Shown here: piece by piece, positions 22,312 through 35,210 of the stretch
Layout: each line of letters begins with the position of its first letter
How positions within the stretch are numbered: position 1 is the stretch's first letter
Assembly (NCBI GenBank): GCA_033220425.1
Contig: CM065651.1
Coordinates: 1,302,001 to 1,366,000 of the forward strand
From: Lepraria neglecta
Lineage: Eukaryota; Ascomycota; Lecanoromycetes; Lecanorales; Stereocaulaceae
Direction of reading: 5' to 3'
Length of the DNA: 64,000 nucleotides
The notes under the pieces: model-generated
Told to the model about the DNA's origin: nothing
Databases searched by the model: none
Seen by the model: only the letters and a program-made list of their open reading frames with translations
Made by a program: the position numbers and the translations under genes

Positions 22312-25300
22312 ATTTGGCTAGACGTTTCTTAATATTTCTTCTTGTAGTTTATAGTCTCGTTACTATTATTTCAGTAAAGTATTACTATAGATACTTAATA
22401 TCCGACGAATTTGCTCCCTATCTTCCCTAATAGACTTTATATATAATACTGCGAGCTTAATAACCTCCCTACTCCTCAGCTTACTAAAGTACCCGAATAT
22501 TAGTAATATACGAGGGCCGTAGACTCGATACTGAAGTAAGTAAATATTATACGCGCAAGATACTATATAGCCTACTAATATAATATAGCTATAATTAAAT
22601 ATACCGAAGAGAGGATTAATGCCGCTACGGTAATTGAAACTATAGATTAGTTCTTTATATTAGAGGTTTTCCTTAAGACTAAAGCCTTGACTTTAGATAT
22701 AGCGAGGGCGGTTAGTAGTAGTATCTCTTCTACTCTATCGAGCTAGATATATTTATAGTATTATCTCTCTTCCTTTTAAGGGTTTTTACTTAGGTTTATA
22801 GCGTTGCCTAAGAAGGATTTAGTAGGAATTTAGTATAGATTCGTCGCGCTGCCTTAGAATTATTTATTAGGAATTTAGGGTAATATATCGTAGTATATTA
22901 GTCCTAGTCGATGAAACTATTAATATAGAATATCTCTTTTCCTCTAACTATTCCCGGTACTAGATAAGTACTTCGCTTAATATTTAGTAGTCTATAGAAG
23001 CGGCGAGCGCCTATCGTTCGAGGATTAAGTATAAGTAATACCTATACCTTTTTAAATTCGACTATTCTATAGTAGTCTTATACCTACCCTAGATATTAAT
23101 AATTAAAGACTTCTATAAGGGTAGCCTATATACGAGTAGGTCGTTACTTAAAGTCCCTATTACTAAGATCCTTTACCTCTATAACGACTAAGACCTTACT
23201 AACTAACTTTCCCTCCTATATAGTTTCCGGGTTTTAACTCTTATAGTCTTATTCTCGGACCTATATATAATCTCTACGCTAGATAAAATACTACGAATGT
23301 TTATAAGGTCTATAGACTACTAAATCCTTATAGAGATATCCTAAATTAGAGGAGTCCTCTCCTATGGTCTTCTAATATATAAGGCCCGAATAGATATAGA
23401 CCGGGTAGCTCTTAACCCAGCTGCAGTCTACCTCCCTTCTATTAATATCTAGGTTCGAGGTTATACTACCTCTACTTAGCGTTTTCGCTTAGTACGCCTT
23501 AAGAAACGCAGCCAGGCTTTGGAGAAACCTAGCTATATTTAACTATTTAGCTATATCTCTCGCTGTTCGCTAGTAACAACTATTATATTTATATAGGTAT
23601 CTTAATATATAGCGCTCTTCCGTATCTACTTGCTATCCTAGTTAGTATAGATCTAGGAGGACCCTAGCCTTTATACTTTTCTCGTCTTCTTGTTTTCTCC
23701 TCTAACTAAGTAATATAGGCTCCGTCTCTTGGAAATTTTTAATATCCTATATAATTATTAACTTGATATAGCGTTTGTTATATTCTATTAATTGCTCCTA
23801 GTAATCCTTATATTTATTTATTCGGTTATAGTAATTCTTTAGTAATATCGGATATACCCTTTCTAAGGCTTAGGTGCTATATCTATCCGGTGGACCGTAG
23901 TATCTAATTATATTAATATAATGACTAATACTATAGAATTTGGGAAAGTTGAAAGTTTACTCGCCTGTTTTCTTATTAACTGGCCTATATTTTTAAAATA
24001 CCTCCTTAAGTAGATTAATCCTTTCTAATACTATATTTATATATTCTAGTATCGCTTTATTATAGGATTAGTATCTTGCGAGTATAATAAAGTTAATGAT
24101 AGCTTGTCCTATATATAGTATATCTAGGTTTTTTTCGGATAATAGAGGAGCGAAGACGGGTATTATAATCTGTAATATCTCTTTACTCTCCTCTCCTATC
24201 TATTAGCTTAGCTTACTAAACTCCCGAAATCGCCTTAGCTTAGTAAATTTGGGTATAGCTCGAAACCGGGCGTCGATTAAGGCTTATACCTTAAGCTTTA
24301 TTCGTCCCTCTCCGATATACTCCCTAAGCTAGTCTAGAAGGTAGTTTAATAGCCCTTTGACTATTAATTAGTATAATATATTAAATGTCTATAGTTAGTA
24401 GACGTTAACTACGAAGTGGCTGTCTGTGAAGTTAGGCCGGTTATATACTATTATATCTAGTAACACCCTGGGTATATTCTTATTATACGTTTTTTGTATC
24501 TATAACTACTCTATAGTCTATTTAGGTATTCGCTTTAGATATAGTTTTTCAGGATATAGTTATTCCTATTTATTTAGCGGTACTAAGTAGACCGGATAGT
24601 ATTTACCGCTCTTGATCGAGGTTATTAAAACTTATTCCTCGTAGTTACCTAGTATAGACGCGAGTATTAGGTAGTATTATTATATTCGTCTATCTGCGTA
24701 TATAATAAGGATCCCCTTTGGTACTAGCTCCTTAAGTACTTTAAAAGAGTATTATTAGTATATTAAGTAAGATCCGTATTTCGGCCGGCTTACCCTCGAC
24801 TATAAGCCCTATAGCGTAGTAATATACCTCGGCTTTTATACTATTATAGACTAATAGTACTAGTCTAAGCAATATTATCCCCGGCCGAACCTGTACCTAC
24901 CGAATACCTCGATCGAGGTTACTAATAGTAATATAGACTGGCTATACCTATTGATCTCCGTGTATCCGTGATAAATAGGTCTTGTCTAACGATATTATAA
25001 CCGGTACTACTATTGAGCTATCAGGGAGCTTATCTTGTATCTCCTACTACTAGCGGGCTATATATATCTTACTAATAATTAGACCCCTGTTAAGGTTTCG
25101 CTAGCGTATTAGTATATAGTTAATACTCGAATTAAAAGGTTTATATCTAATGAGAGTTCGTATTATACCTATTATATTGAAGTAGAGTATATAATATATT
25201 CTAGTTATCTCGTCCGGTTGAATCGATAGGATACTAAACGCTTGCCGAGACTATCTACTAGTAGCAGCAGAATGATTTATAGTATATAGCTTGGCTTTTA

Positions 25301-25448
25301 GTTATAGAGCGCTGTTAAAGCTATAGGGTCCGTGGAAAGGTCGTAATCGAGTATCTTTGAAGAAATTGTCTATTATACCGCTAGATAGTCGGGCGTTATA
25401 TATCTATAAAGCTAGAGTATAATTAGCTTCTAAATAGAAAGGGTGCTA

Positions 25449-25520
25449 GTCCGGGTTCGACTTAGGTATTAACTCGGATATTGACTCGGATAGGGGTATA
25501 GATAACGACTCGGCTAGGGT
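25449..25520 (+). promoter_or_regulatory. dyad cluster 2
   Basis: Four sites: TTCGACTTAGG, TTAACTCGGAT, TTGACTCGGAT and ACGACTCGGCT. Confidence 0.4.
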
Positions 25521-26314
25521 TATATCCTCTTCCTCTAAAGGCCTCCCGGTACCTTACTCCTATAGGTAGTACTCTATAGAGCTAACGGTCAAGGTAGAGA
25601 TAGTATCTATAGTACTTGACGCCGTTATTAACTTCGATTAATCGAGTACTATATCTAGCTTATCTTACTAGTACTAGATCTCGTTAGTAGAGTCGGTGAG
25701 TTCAAGTAATCGCCCTAGAGTATCGTTATCTATTGAAATAGTTAGGTCCTCCTAGGGGACTTATCTACCTTCGCCCTTACGGGGACTATCGCCGATCACG
25801 TCGACCTCGTCTCTTTAGCGTTTATAAATAGGGCCCTCGACTTTATCTTCGTCGAGGCGTGCCTATCTCCTACGCGTCCAATTAGGGTCCCGGCCCTTAT
25901 AGCGTGGTAGATGCCTAGTTAGGCCGCTTCCGCTGCTGTACTGCTTCTGGTAACGTTTATACTATCGATCTATCTAGCTTAGGCGTAATATAGAGGTATT
26001 ATTATCAAGATTAACGCGTCTAGGTAGGTATTAGTAAATATATTTGCTACTAGATCCTTCAAGCTAACCCGCTATAGGTTAGGATAAATCTATCCTTATG
26101 TCGCCTCATATAGCCTATTTTTAACTATTACTATTAATTAAATTATAATATATATATAGTAGAGTATCGTCCTATAGAAGGCGTTGATTAATAGATAGTT
26201 TAAGGGGATTTTCTTTCTATACGATATATTTAATAAACGCCCCGGTTACTTGTCTTATTAGGAAATATAATTGGTTATAAACCTTATAGTATATACCCCT
26301 GTTACTAAAATATA

Positions 26315-26333
26315 CGTCCGAGTCGAACTTGGA
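26315..26333 (+). promoter_or_regulatory. dyad site 3 (single)
   Basis: TCCGAGTCGAA, one isolated site upstream of the first copy of the duplicated module. Confidence 0.3.
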
Positions 26334-26779
26334 TTGTTTTTATGATAGAGTACTTGATTAAGACTTATATTTCGAAGAACGGAAGAAGAAATCTAATTAA
26401 TCTTTACAAGTAGATAATAAGTTTTAATACTCTATCTTTACTAGATATTAGGTATTAAGTATAAAGCTAGATATAGTACGTTTGAAATCAGCTATTCGCT
26501 TTCTACGTACTATATATATATAAGTTCCGCTTTTAATCAATATCTTTATCTATTATATTAAAGCTCGCTACTTTTAATCTTTTAACGGCTAAACTTACCT
26601 ACTTATAACTACTCCGACGTGCTATTCTATAGAGAAGGGTCTATATTACCTAATTATATTAAGTGTTAAACTGTTTCGTAACGTATTTACCTTACTAGTA
26701 TTATATTTACTAACTACCGACTAATCGCTATTATGAATAAAAACCCGGTATAGACCCTACTAGTTGTATTACCTGCTTT

Positions 26780-29700
26780 ATCCCTCTAACTCAGCGAAGA
26801 ATCCTTAACTTCTCCCTATTTTATTCGTCCTATTATTATTCTTCTTATTATAGATGTATTAGAATCATCTATAATATTATCTAATATAGCCGGTCCTTCT
26901 CTAATCGACCCTTAGGTCGATATAACGCTAGAGCCTACGCTAACTAAGGCCAATTTCTATACGCTTATTAGCAGGCTAAAGTCTAGTAATCCGCCTGGAA
27001 TCCTATAGAACCTCCCCAATATCTATAGAGGCTTATAGTATAGTAATAGCTTGTTTAATACCCTCCGTCAAGTACTTAAAGACCGCCTATAGGGTGCCGC
27101 TATTTAGGGCGAAAATCTTCGAGGTTCTAGCCAGGACTTTACCAAGGTCCTTAACTCCGTTACTACTAACTTTATTCTACCCGACTATATACTACCTTTT
27201 AGAGACGAAGTAATATATATATTCGTAAGACTACTTAATAAAGTACCTAGAGTAGCTAACTAATATACTAGTAAACGACCCTTAGAGGAGTCTTACGACT
27301 TATTTAGTTCAAAAAAGCCTAGATATAATAATACCTGTGCTAGGTAACCCGATTATACTAGACTATTCTTTATACTAGCTCTAGCCCTAGATAATACCTA
27401 CCTACCTTATATTATCCTTAGAATCGGTTATACGCGCGATAATAAATTCTATCTTGTCTAACTACGGTATATTATACGTAATACTTCGCTTACTAATACT
27501 AACTAGCTCTAGGACCAACTTAGTTATAATACTCTAATCTAGTTCCTAGAAACCAAGAAATTCTAGACCGCCGAAGATAATGCCCGGGGGAGTACCCTTA
27601 TCTATATATCTAATAGGATTATAGAGGTAACTATAAACGAAGATCTACAAAATGCTATCCGCGATATATATTCACGTGGTTACCGGCACTATAAGCTTTA
27701 TATCGTACGAGGGGTACTCCGTTAGTTATACTACGTCAATTAATAGTTAGGATATTAACTGATAGGTGTAATAGTATCTATCGAGGGCAATACGGCCTAT
27801 CTAAATTAACCTTACCGAGGTAGTTTTACCCTCTCCTACCGCTTAAAACATTCTTCTCTTACGGTAGGACCTAAAGGGAAAACCCCTAATATATAGGATC
27901 CTCTAGGCAAAGACCCTACTACCTCTTCTACTAAACCCTCTACCCTAAAGCCTTTTATTAATCCTTCCCTTCTTACTAATAAGTATACTAGTCCGTCTAC
28001 CGGGAATCTAAAGGAGCCTATAGATATTAGCTCTAGCTTAGATAGTAGTAGTAGTATAAATAATAAGGAAGAGAATAATAGAAAGGAAGGGGATTTAATA
28101 GATAAGAATAAGTAGAAGGCGTTATAGATTAATAAGGCCTATATAGGTAGGACTCTAGGGTTATATAATATCGAGATAGGTAGGGTAGTAGTAGCTAGAG
28201 TAGCTGCGAAAGATATAGAGGTATTAGAATAGGAGGATCGCAATAGGATATAAGTGCTTTAGCCTCTGCCTTATTATTTGCTTACTACTAAATACTACCC
28301 TAGTATTAATATAACTAAGGTAGAGGACTATCCGCAATAGTCTCAGAAAATGTGGTAGTATATAGAGTTATTATTCTAACTGCAGAAGGGAAACTAGTCT
28401 ATTAAGAATATACGAACCCTCCGTAGGTTATTATCTATTATAGCCCCTAACGGCAAGATAAAAAAGATTATACTATATATTTATTAACTCTACTACGCTG
28501 CTTAGATGCGCTAGCGTACTTACTAGCAGGGGGGGGTATTAATAGGGACGATCCCGGCTTTAGCAAGGTTCGTATCTATTCCTAGCTTTTAATAAAACCT
28601 ACTATTAACTCGGATAATACTGATATCCAACTCGAACTAGACTCTAACGATTTTTATTATATATATCCTCGAGTATTAACTCTCCTTATAATAGCGCGAG
28701 GTTTTCGAAATATATAAGTAGGATTATAAAAATCTCGAATAGTTTAAAGCGTTAATCTATTATACTAAGTATCTCCTACCCTCGAAATTAAAGGTATAGA
28801 GCAGTAATAATATATATCCCTCTGCTAATAAATGGGATATCGGTTATCTATATATCGAGAAAAGCGCCGCCTATTTAACTAGTATACCGAAGTAAGGTAT
28901 TATTCTTATTATCGTACTAGCGAAAGTAATAGGTAACTAGTTATAAGAGTGGACGAAGATAATCGATACTTAATATCTAATATTGAAGCTATAGTACTTC
29001 TATACCTATATAGGTAAAATATATAATAATATTAACGCTACCCTACTTATATCGGAAAATACTAAACTACTTTAATATAAAAAGGATAGAAAACCTAAAC
29101 CTAGATAGGAGCGTATTCTACTCCTTATAACTAAGGGCTTATATAATAGGTATATTAAGGAAGTACTACAGGACTCTAAGTATCTATTCGTCTATAACTT
29201 CTATATCGGCTAGATCTTTATTAACGAGTTCTATAAGATAAGGATAGTAAAGGGTAAATATCCTAAGATAGTCCTTGGTATCAAGGATAAGATTAGTACC
29301 CGAGTCCTAGTAAAAATACTAGAGGATGACAAGAATAAGTGGAATACTATAGATGATCGGCGTATGAAAATATACCGATTATCTTTGCCCTAGGTGTAGG
29401 GTTTCTCCGCTATACTATAGATACGTAACCTAACTAACTACTCAGCTATAATCTATATAATCGAGTAGCCTTAGTAGTGCGCCGTTAAAGAGTATTAATA
29501 TATAACTTATAACGAAGTCGAGGTTATTAGGAAACTAACCGCTAGCTACCGAAAGTAAAAGAATCCAGTTAATAAGAGCGAGAATAATAAGAATATTATA
29601 GATATAAAGGCTATCTTAAACTCTATCGAAATTAAGCGGACGCCTATAACTATAGATATTAATAGGACTACCGAGCTTATTAAGCTATCTCCGCACAAGA

Positions 29701-30505
29701 CTTATTATATTATATACTTACTTAATCTAGAGTAAAAGGTAGCTCTTCGCGCCGAGGATTAGAGGATCTAAGATATAGTAAAAGCCGAATATACTAGAGA
29801 ATATATAATTGCTCGCAAGGCTGGCAAGGAGATACCTACGCTAGCGATTAATAACTACTTTAAATACGCCTATAAGCTACGCGCTGCTACTATTGTCCTA
29901 AGCCTTCTAGAATTCTCTCGGTATAACTACCTTACTCTTACTTAGGATAAGCTTAAAGGGGGGCCTTTATATAATAGCGGAAAGGGTTATATAGATTTTG
30001 TAGAGTTGGCTAGCCTAATATAGAATTAGGCCAAGATACCGCTAGATAGTATTTATACTAAATATATCGATGAACTTACTAGTAATATACCGAAGTTAGT
30101 AAAACTTAAAGAGTTAATCGGCTTGCTAGGGGAAGATATCTACGGGTGACTAGAGAAACTGGTTATATTTACTAGTTCTCCTATTATTATATATATTCTA
30201 GCGGTAGTAAGTCTATATCTCTTCCGCTATTCTACCTTAACCTTATACTAACCTTACTCTAGTAGTTTAAAAAGTATTTTCCTAGTAAATAGCTATAGTA
30301 TAGCTCGACCGTACCTTCCGAGAAGCGAGATAAGTTATATATATAGCTATTCTAAGAAGAGGATAATAAGCGCTTCCTTATCTCTACGAAATATATCCTT
30401 AGAACTAGTATTACCCTAACCTATATATTTAGAAGTATGAATATAGATATAGACTAGATATAATTCTATAATATTTAGTATAATAGGCGGGTAGTTCGGT
30501 TATCT
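26780..30505 (+). repeat. duplicated module, copy A
   Basis: Diverged direct repeat of 32330-34375. Landmarks at 27851, 28161 and 28608 recur at a constant offset of about 4577-4579 bp. Copy A is longer than copy B. Coding function not determined. Confidence 0.7.
28604..28655 (+). promoter_or_regulatory. dyad cluster 4, inside copy A
   Basis: TTAACTCGGAT, TCCAACTCGAA and CTAGACTCTAA. The same position in copy B carries cluster 6. Confidence 0.4.
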
Positions 30506-31183
30506 CAGCGAAATCTAAAGATATATAACTACTACTTTATTACGGACGATAAATATAGAGTAGATTAGAAGGTATTATTTAAATAGAGCAGAGATAATAT
30601 AATAAGGTAATAGGCATATAAATAAGCTAGATATTTCTAGCTAAGTAATAGCGCGCTTTTGCGGGTTTCTTTTCTTCTACTCGGCGGTACTTTAACTTCG
30701 TATAAGATAGATATAAGACTCTTATTACCCTTCTATAGTAATATTAAATCTAATCTATACTAGTTCGGGAAGACTTGAAAGTACTTAGATTACTAGCTAT
30801 TCCCCTTTACTTTCTCCTATCTTTAGTAGATATTTCGCACTATAGTCTTCCTTGAATATCCGCTACTAAAATCTAGATATACTATATACTTATATACTAA
30901 ATATAAGCTGTAGGTAAAAGGGAATATAATTTATAGCCCTAACTTGCTAGATTATAATCGTATTTGATACGAACTATATACGCTACTATACTCCTTTATA
31001 ACGTATTATCTTAAGTTATAATCTTCCTTATAATACCTTTCTATTAATATAGACTCTTTTAACTAAGACTATTATTAAATAAAGGGAGAAACCTACTTGA
31101 AAGTCAAGTAGTTATACCTGTACTTAATATAGATACTATATAGGGAATAGCCTACGCGTCGAATAATATCGAGTATTAGATAG

Positions 31184-31255
31184 TATTCGAGTCGGATAAC
31201 TCTTGATATCCGAGTTAAATAGTACTTAATATACTTGGTATTCGAGTTAGATATC
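31184..31255 (+). promoter_or_regulatory. dyad cluster 5
   Basis: TTCGAGTCGGAT, TCCGAGTTAAA and TTCGAGTTAGA between the two module copies. Confidence 0.4.
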
Positions 31256-32329
31256 GCTTATTATACGCTAATTACTATAGGCTTAGTACGGAATTATTCT
31301 TTATATATTATATATCGACCTTTTAATCCTTTCCTATACTCCTTTCTCTTACTACTAATATATTAATTAATACTCTATATATTATATATATACCCGCTAT
31401 AGAATACTGGTACGAGCCTATAGCTATTACTGCTAATATTTTCCTCTCCTCTCTAGCCTCTTTACCTTCTACCGAATTCTACGAAAATACTAACCCTAGG
31501 AATTAGATAGTCTTAGTTATTTCGCGTAGCCTTATAGTTAAATAGGCCTACTATAAGGAGATTTAAGTAGTATTAAAGAAAGAGATAGAAAGGAGATATA
31601 TTATTAGTATATCCCTAGGGATACTAGAGAACTAGGCCAAACTTAGTAAGGCCTTATAGTAGTTAGAAATAGTATTTCCCTCCGTTTTTATATCTAGAAT
31701 CCCCTAACCCTAGCTAGAGAGTTATAAATTAGATATAGCTAGAAAGATTAATAATACCTATAATTACTATCGTAATCGTAGAAGGCGTACTATACCGTCT
31801 CTCTCTACGGATAGTACTCTATATATAGTATATCCGCTTACCTTCGGTGAAATAGGATTCTATATCTAGTCAATAGAGATAACGGTAAATATACTTTTCT
31901 TCGCCTCCGATATTATTAAGGAGAAAAAACCTCTAGCTAGTATTATATTAGACGAGATCGAATTTAGAATATTTAAAGAGGTCTTATATAAGGACGGTAT
32001 CTATAATAGCTTAACTAACCGAATTCTTTATTATATTAGTAAAAATGATATTAAAGTTAATTACACCCGTAAATTTAAGGCGGCTACCTTATAGATATAT
32101 AATATAGGCGAGAATCCTATCTTGTTTTATATTAAGACGTGCCTGCGAGGTATATATCTTATACTTTACTTCGATTATACTCCTACTAACTATACTCTAG
32201 TAAAACGGCGGGCCCGCGTGAAATATTGAATAATAGGTATACTTTACGTCCGTTTCCGCGGTATATTAGTAAACCTAGTTAATTACGGTACGCCGATACT
32301 ACTAAATTATATACTCTAGTATTCTTCTT

Positions 32330-34375
32330 TGTTCTAACTTAGCGAAGGGCCTCTACTTCTTTATATTTTATTCTTCCTATTATTACTATCCCTATTATAC
32401 CTCTATATAACCTTACTAGGCTAGATATTCTTCTCTTACGGTATAACCTAAGAATATAACCTATAATATATAGAATCCCCTATACGAAGACTCTACTACC
32501 TCTCCTACTAAATTCCCCGCCCTAAAGCCTTATGAATTCTCCCCCTTAATCAAGTAAGTCTACTAGTATTTCCTACCCGGCCTCCAAATAATCCTGTACT
32601 TATCTATTCTAATATAAATAATAGTAGCTATACTAGTAATTAGGAAGAGAAGGAGTAAGAGGAGGAAGGGGATACCATAGAAGAGGATAAGGAGAAGGTA
32701 TTAAAGGTTAGTAAGGCCTATAATAGTAGGGTTCCGAAGTTATATAATATCGAGATAGGTAGGGTAGTAGTAGCTAGAGTAGCTGCGAAAGATCTAGAGG
32801 TATTAGAACAGGAGGATCGCGATAGGATATAAGTACTTTAACCTCTACCTTACTATTTACTTACTACTAAATACTACCCTAGTATTAATATAACTAAGGT
32901 AGAGAACTGTCTATAATAGTCTCAGAAAACGTAGTAGTATATAGAGTTATTGTTTTAGCTATAGAAGGGAAACTAGTCTATATAGAATACACGAAACCTC
33001 CGTAGGTTATTATCTATTATAGCCCCTAACGGCAAAATAAAGAAGATTATACCGTTTATTTATTAGCTATACTACGCGGCTTAGATAAGATAGCAGGCTT
33101 TCTAATAGGGGGGAGCTATCTATAGGCGAGATTCTGGTTTGGGGATGTCTAAACTAAATTATTGCTTCTATTAAGGACTCTAGTCAACTCGGATAATATA
33201 GATGTTCGACTCGGGCAACGCTAACGTCCGACTCTATCTAGATCGAAATCTATATATATAAAATCATCTAATAATTCGAAACGTCGCCTTATTATAATAA
33301 GTATCTCTTACTAGAGAGATTGAAGCTACGGAGTTATTATAATATATATCTATCGGCTTATAAATAGAATATTAGTTATCCGTGTGTCAAGAATAGCGCT
33401 ACCCGGAATATTAGCGTAGCGAAGTTAGGTATTATTCTTACTATCGTACTAGCGAAAGTAGTAGGTAATTAGTTACGATAGTAGACGAAGATAATCGATA
33501 TAAAGCGGACGCTATATACTTAAGATATCTCTAGGACTACCGATCTGGTATAACTACCTCCCTACGAGATTCGTTATATTATATACCTGCCTTCGCTAGT
33601 ATAAAATATAGCTCTTCGCGCCGAGGATTAAAGGATCTAAGACGAAGCGAAAGTAAAATATACTAGATAATATATAATTGCTCGCAAGGCTAGCAAGGAG
33701 ATACCTGCGCTAATAACTACTAACTACTTCAAACGTATATATGAACTACGCGCCGCTACTATGGTCCTAAGCCTTCTAGGATTCGCTCGGCTCGATAACC
33801 TATCTCTATATACGGATAAGCTTGAAGGGGGGATCTATATAACGGCGGCGAGGGTTGCACGAACTTTGTAGAGTTAGCTAATCTAAGAGAAGACTAGACT
33901 GAATACCCGCTAGCTAGTATCTATATCTATTATATCGAATATTTTGTTAATAATAGTCCGAAGTTGGTTGTATTAAAGGATTTAATCGTTAAACTAAGGG
34001 AGGATATCGTTAGAAGACCGCAATAACTATCTATAATTACCAAGCTATCTACTACTATATATATTCTGGTGATAGTAGATCTATAGCTCTTCCGCTATTT
34101 CGCCTTGGCTTTATACTAACCTTGCTCTAGTAGTTTAAAAGGTATTATCCTAATAAATAACTATAGCGTAGCTCGGCCTTACCTTCCGGGAAACGAGATG
34201 AATTATTTGTACAGATATGCCAAGGAGATAACTATTATCACTTTGTTCCCCCTATAAACTACGTTCTTGAAACCGGTATTACCCTTACCTATACCTCTAG
34301 AAGCGTAAATATAGATATAGACTAGATAAAGTGCTATAGGATTTAATACTATAGGCGGGTCATTCGGTAGTAATA
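32330..34375 (+). repeat. duplicated module, copy B
   Basis: Shorter partner of 26780-30505. It lacks roughly 1 kb near its start and about 0.66 kb in the middle relative to copy A (the offset falls from about 4530 at 33443 to 3869 at 33680). Confidence 0.65.
33184..33240 (+). promoter_or_regulatory. dyad cluster 6, inside copy B
   Basis: TCAACTCGGAT, TTCGACTCGGG and TCCGACTCTAT. Confidence 0.4.
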
Positions 34376-35132
34376 GTAAAGATAGAAGGTATACGAGTAC
34401 GGTATATTTCTAGATAAGGTAAAGGGATCTTAATTTAATTATTATCTAGATAGGTAGATAGAAAGCTCTTAGTAAGAGTAGGTATAATATAATAGAATTA
34501 ACCTATAGGTATTGCTAGTAGTAAATTTAAGGACTAGTTTAAATATTGTAAATAGTAGACCCTATTATTCGAATTAGAGACTAGAGAAACTATACTATTT
34601 AACTTAACGTTACCGATATAATATTTATATCCTAGAATCCCGCTATAAAGACCTAGCCAATACTACCCGCCGCTTTTCCTAACCTAGATTCGTCTTCTCT
34701 AACAAATCCAAACGCCGTCGCTACTATAGAGGATATAGTTCCGCTAACTTAATATATATCCGCTAGTAGAGATTCTCTTTATAGGATATATTATAAATAG
34801 AAGGAGGTATCTAATCGTTATTAACTAAGTCGAAGAACTAATTTAATCGGTTAAGCTAATAACGTAACTCTATATCCTACCTATATAACTTAAGAGCCGG
34901 CGGCAAAGTATATATTATTAATACGAATCTAGTGAGTCCGGCTCCGTATATATTCATCGATAGATACTCGAGTAGGTAGTATCTAAGGTCTTAAGGTCCC
35001 GGGCTAATAGGGCGGAGGTAGTGTATACTCGTCGAGGATATAGAAGAAATAGCGATATTCGTTATATATAGGAGAACTATAGCTAGAGATATAGTCCTAG
35101 TAGTAACCTATTCGAAAAGGTAGGAAAATTTC

Positions 35133-35210
35133 GTTCGACTCAGATAGACTTTTATCTGACTTAGCTAAGTTTCTATCTAACTTAGTTAATAGTCTTTAAG
35201 CTAACTCGAT
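35133..35210 (+). promoter_or_regulatory. dyad cluster 7 (eroded)
   Basis: TTCGACTCAGAT, TCTGACTTAGC and TCTAACTTAGT: the same spacing pattern, more diverged. Confidence 0.3.
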
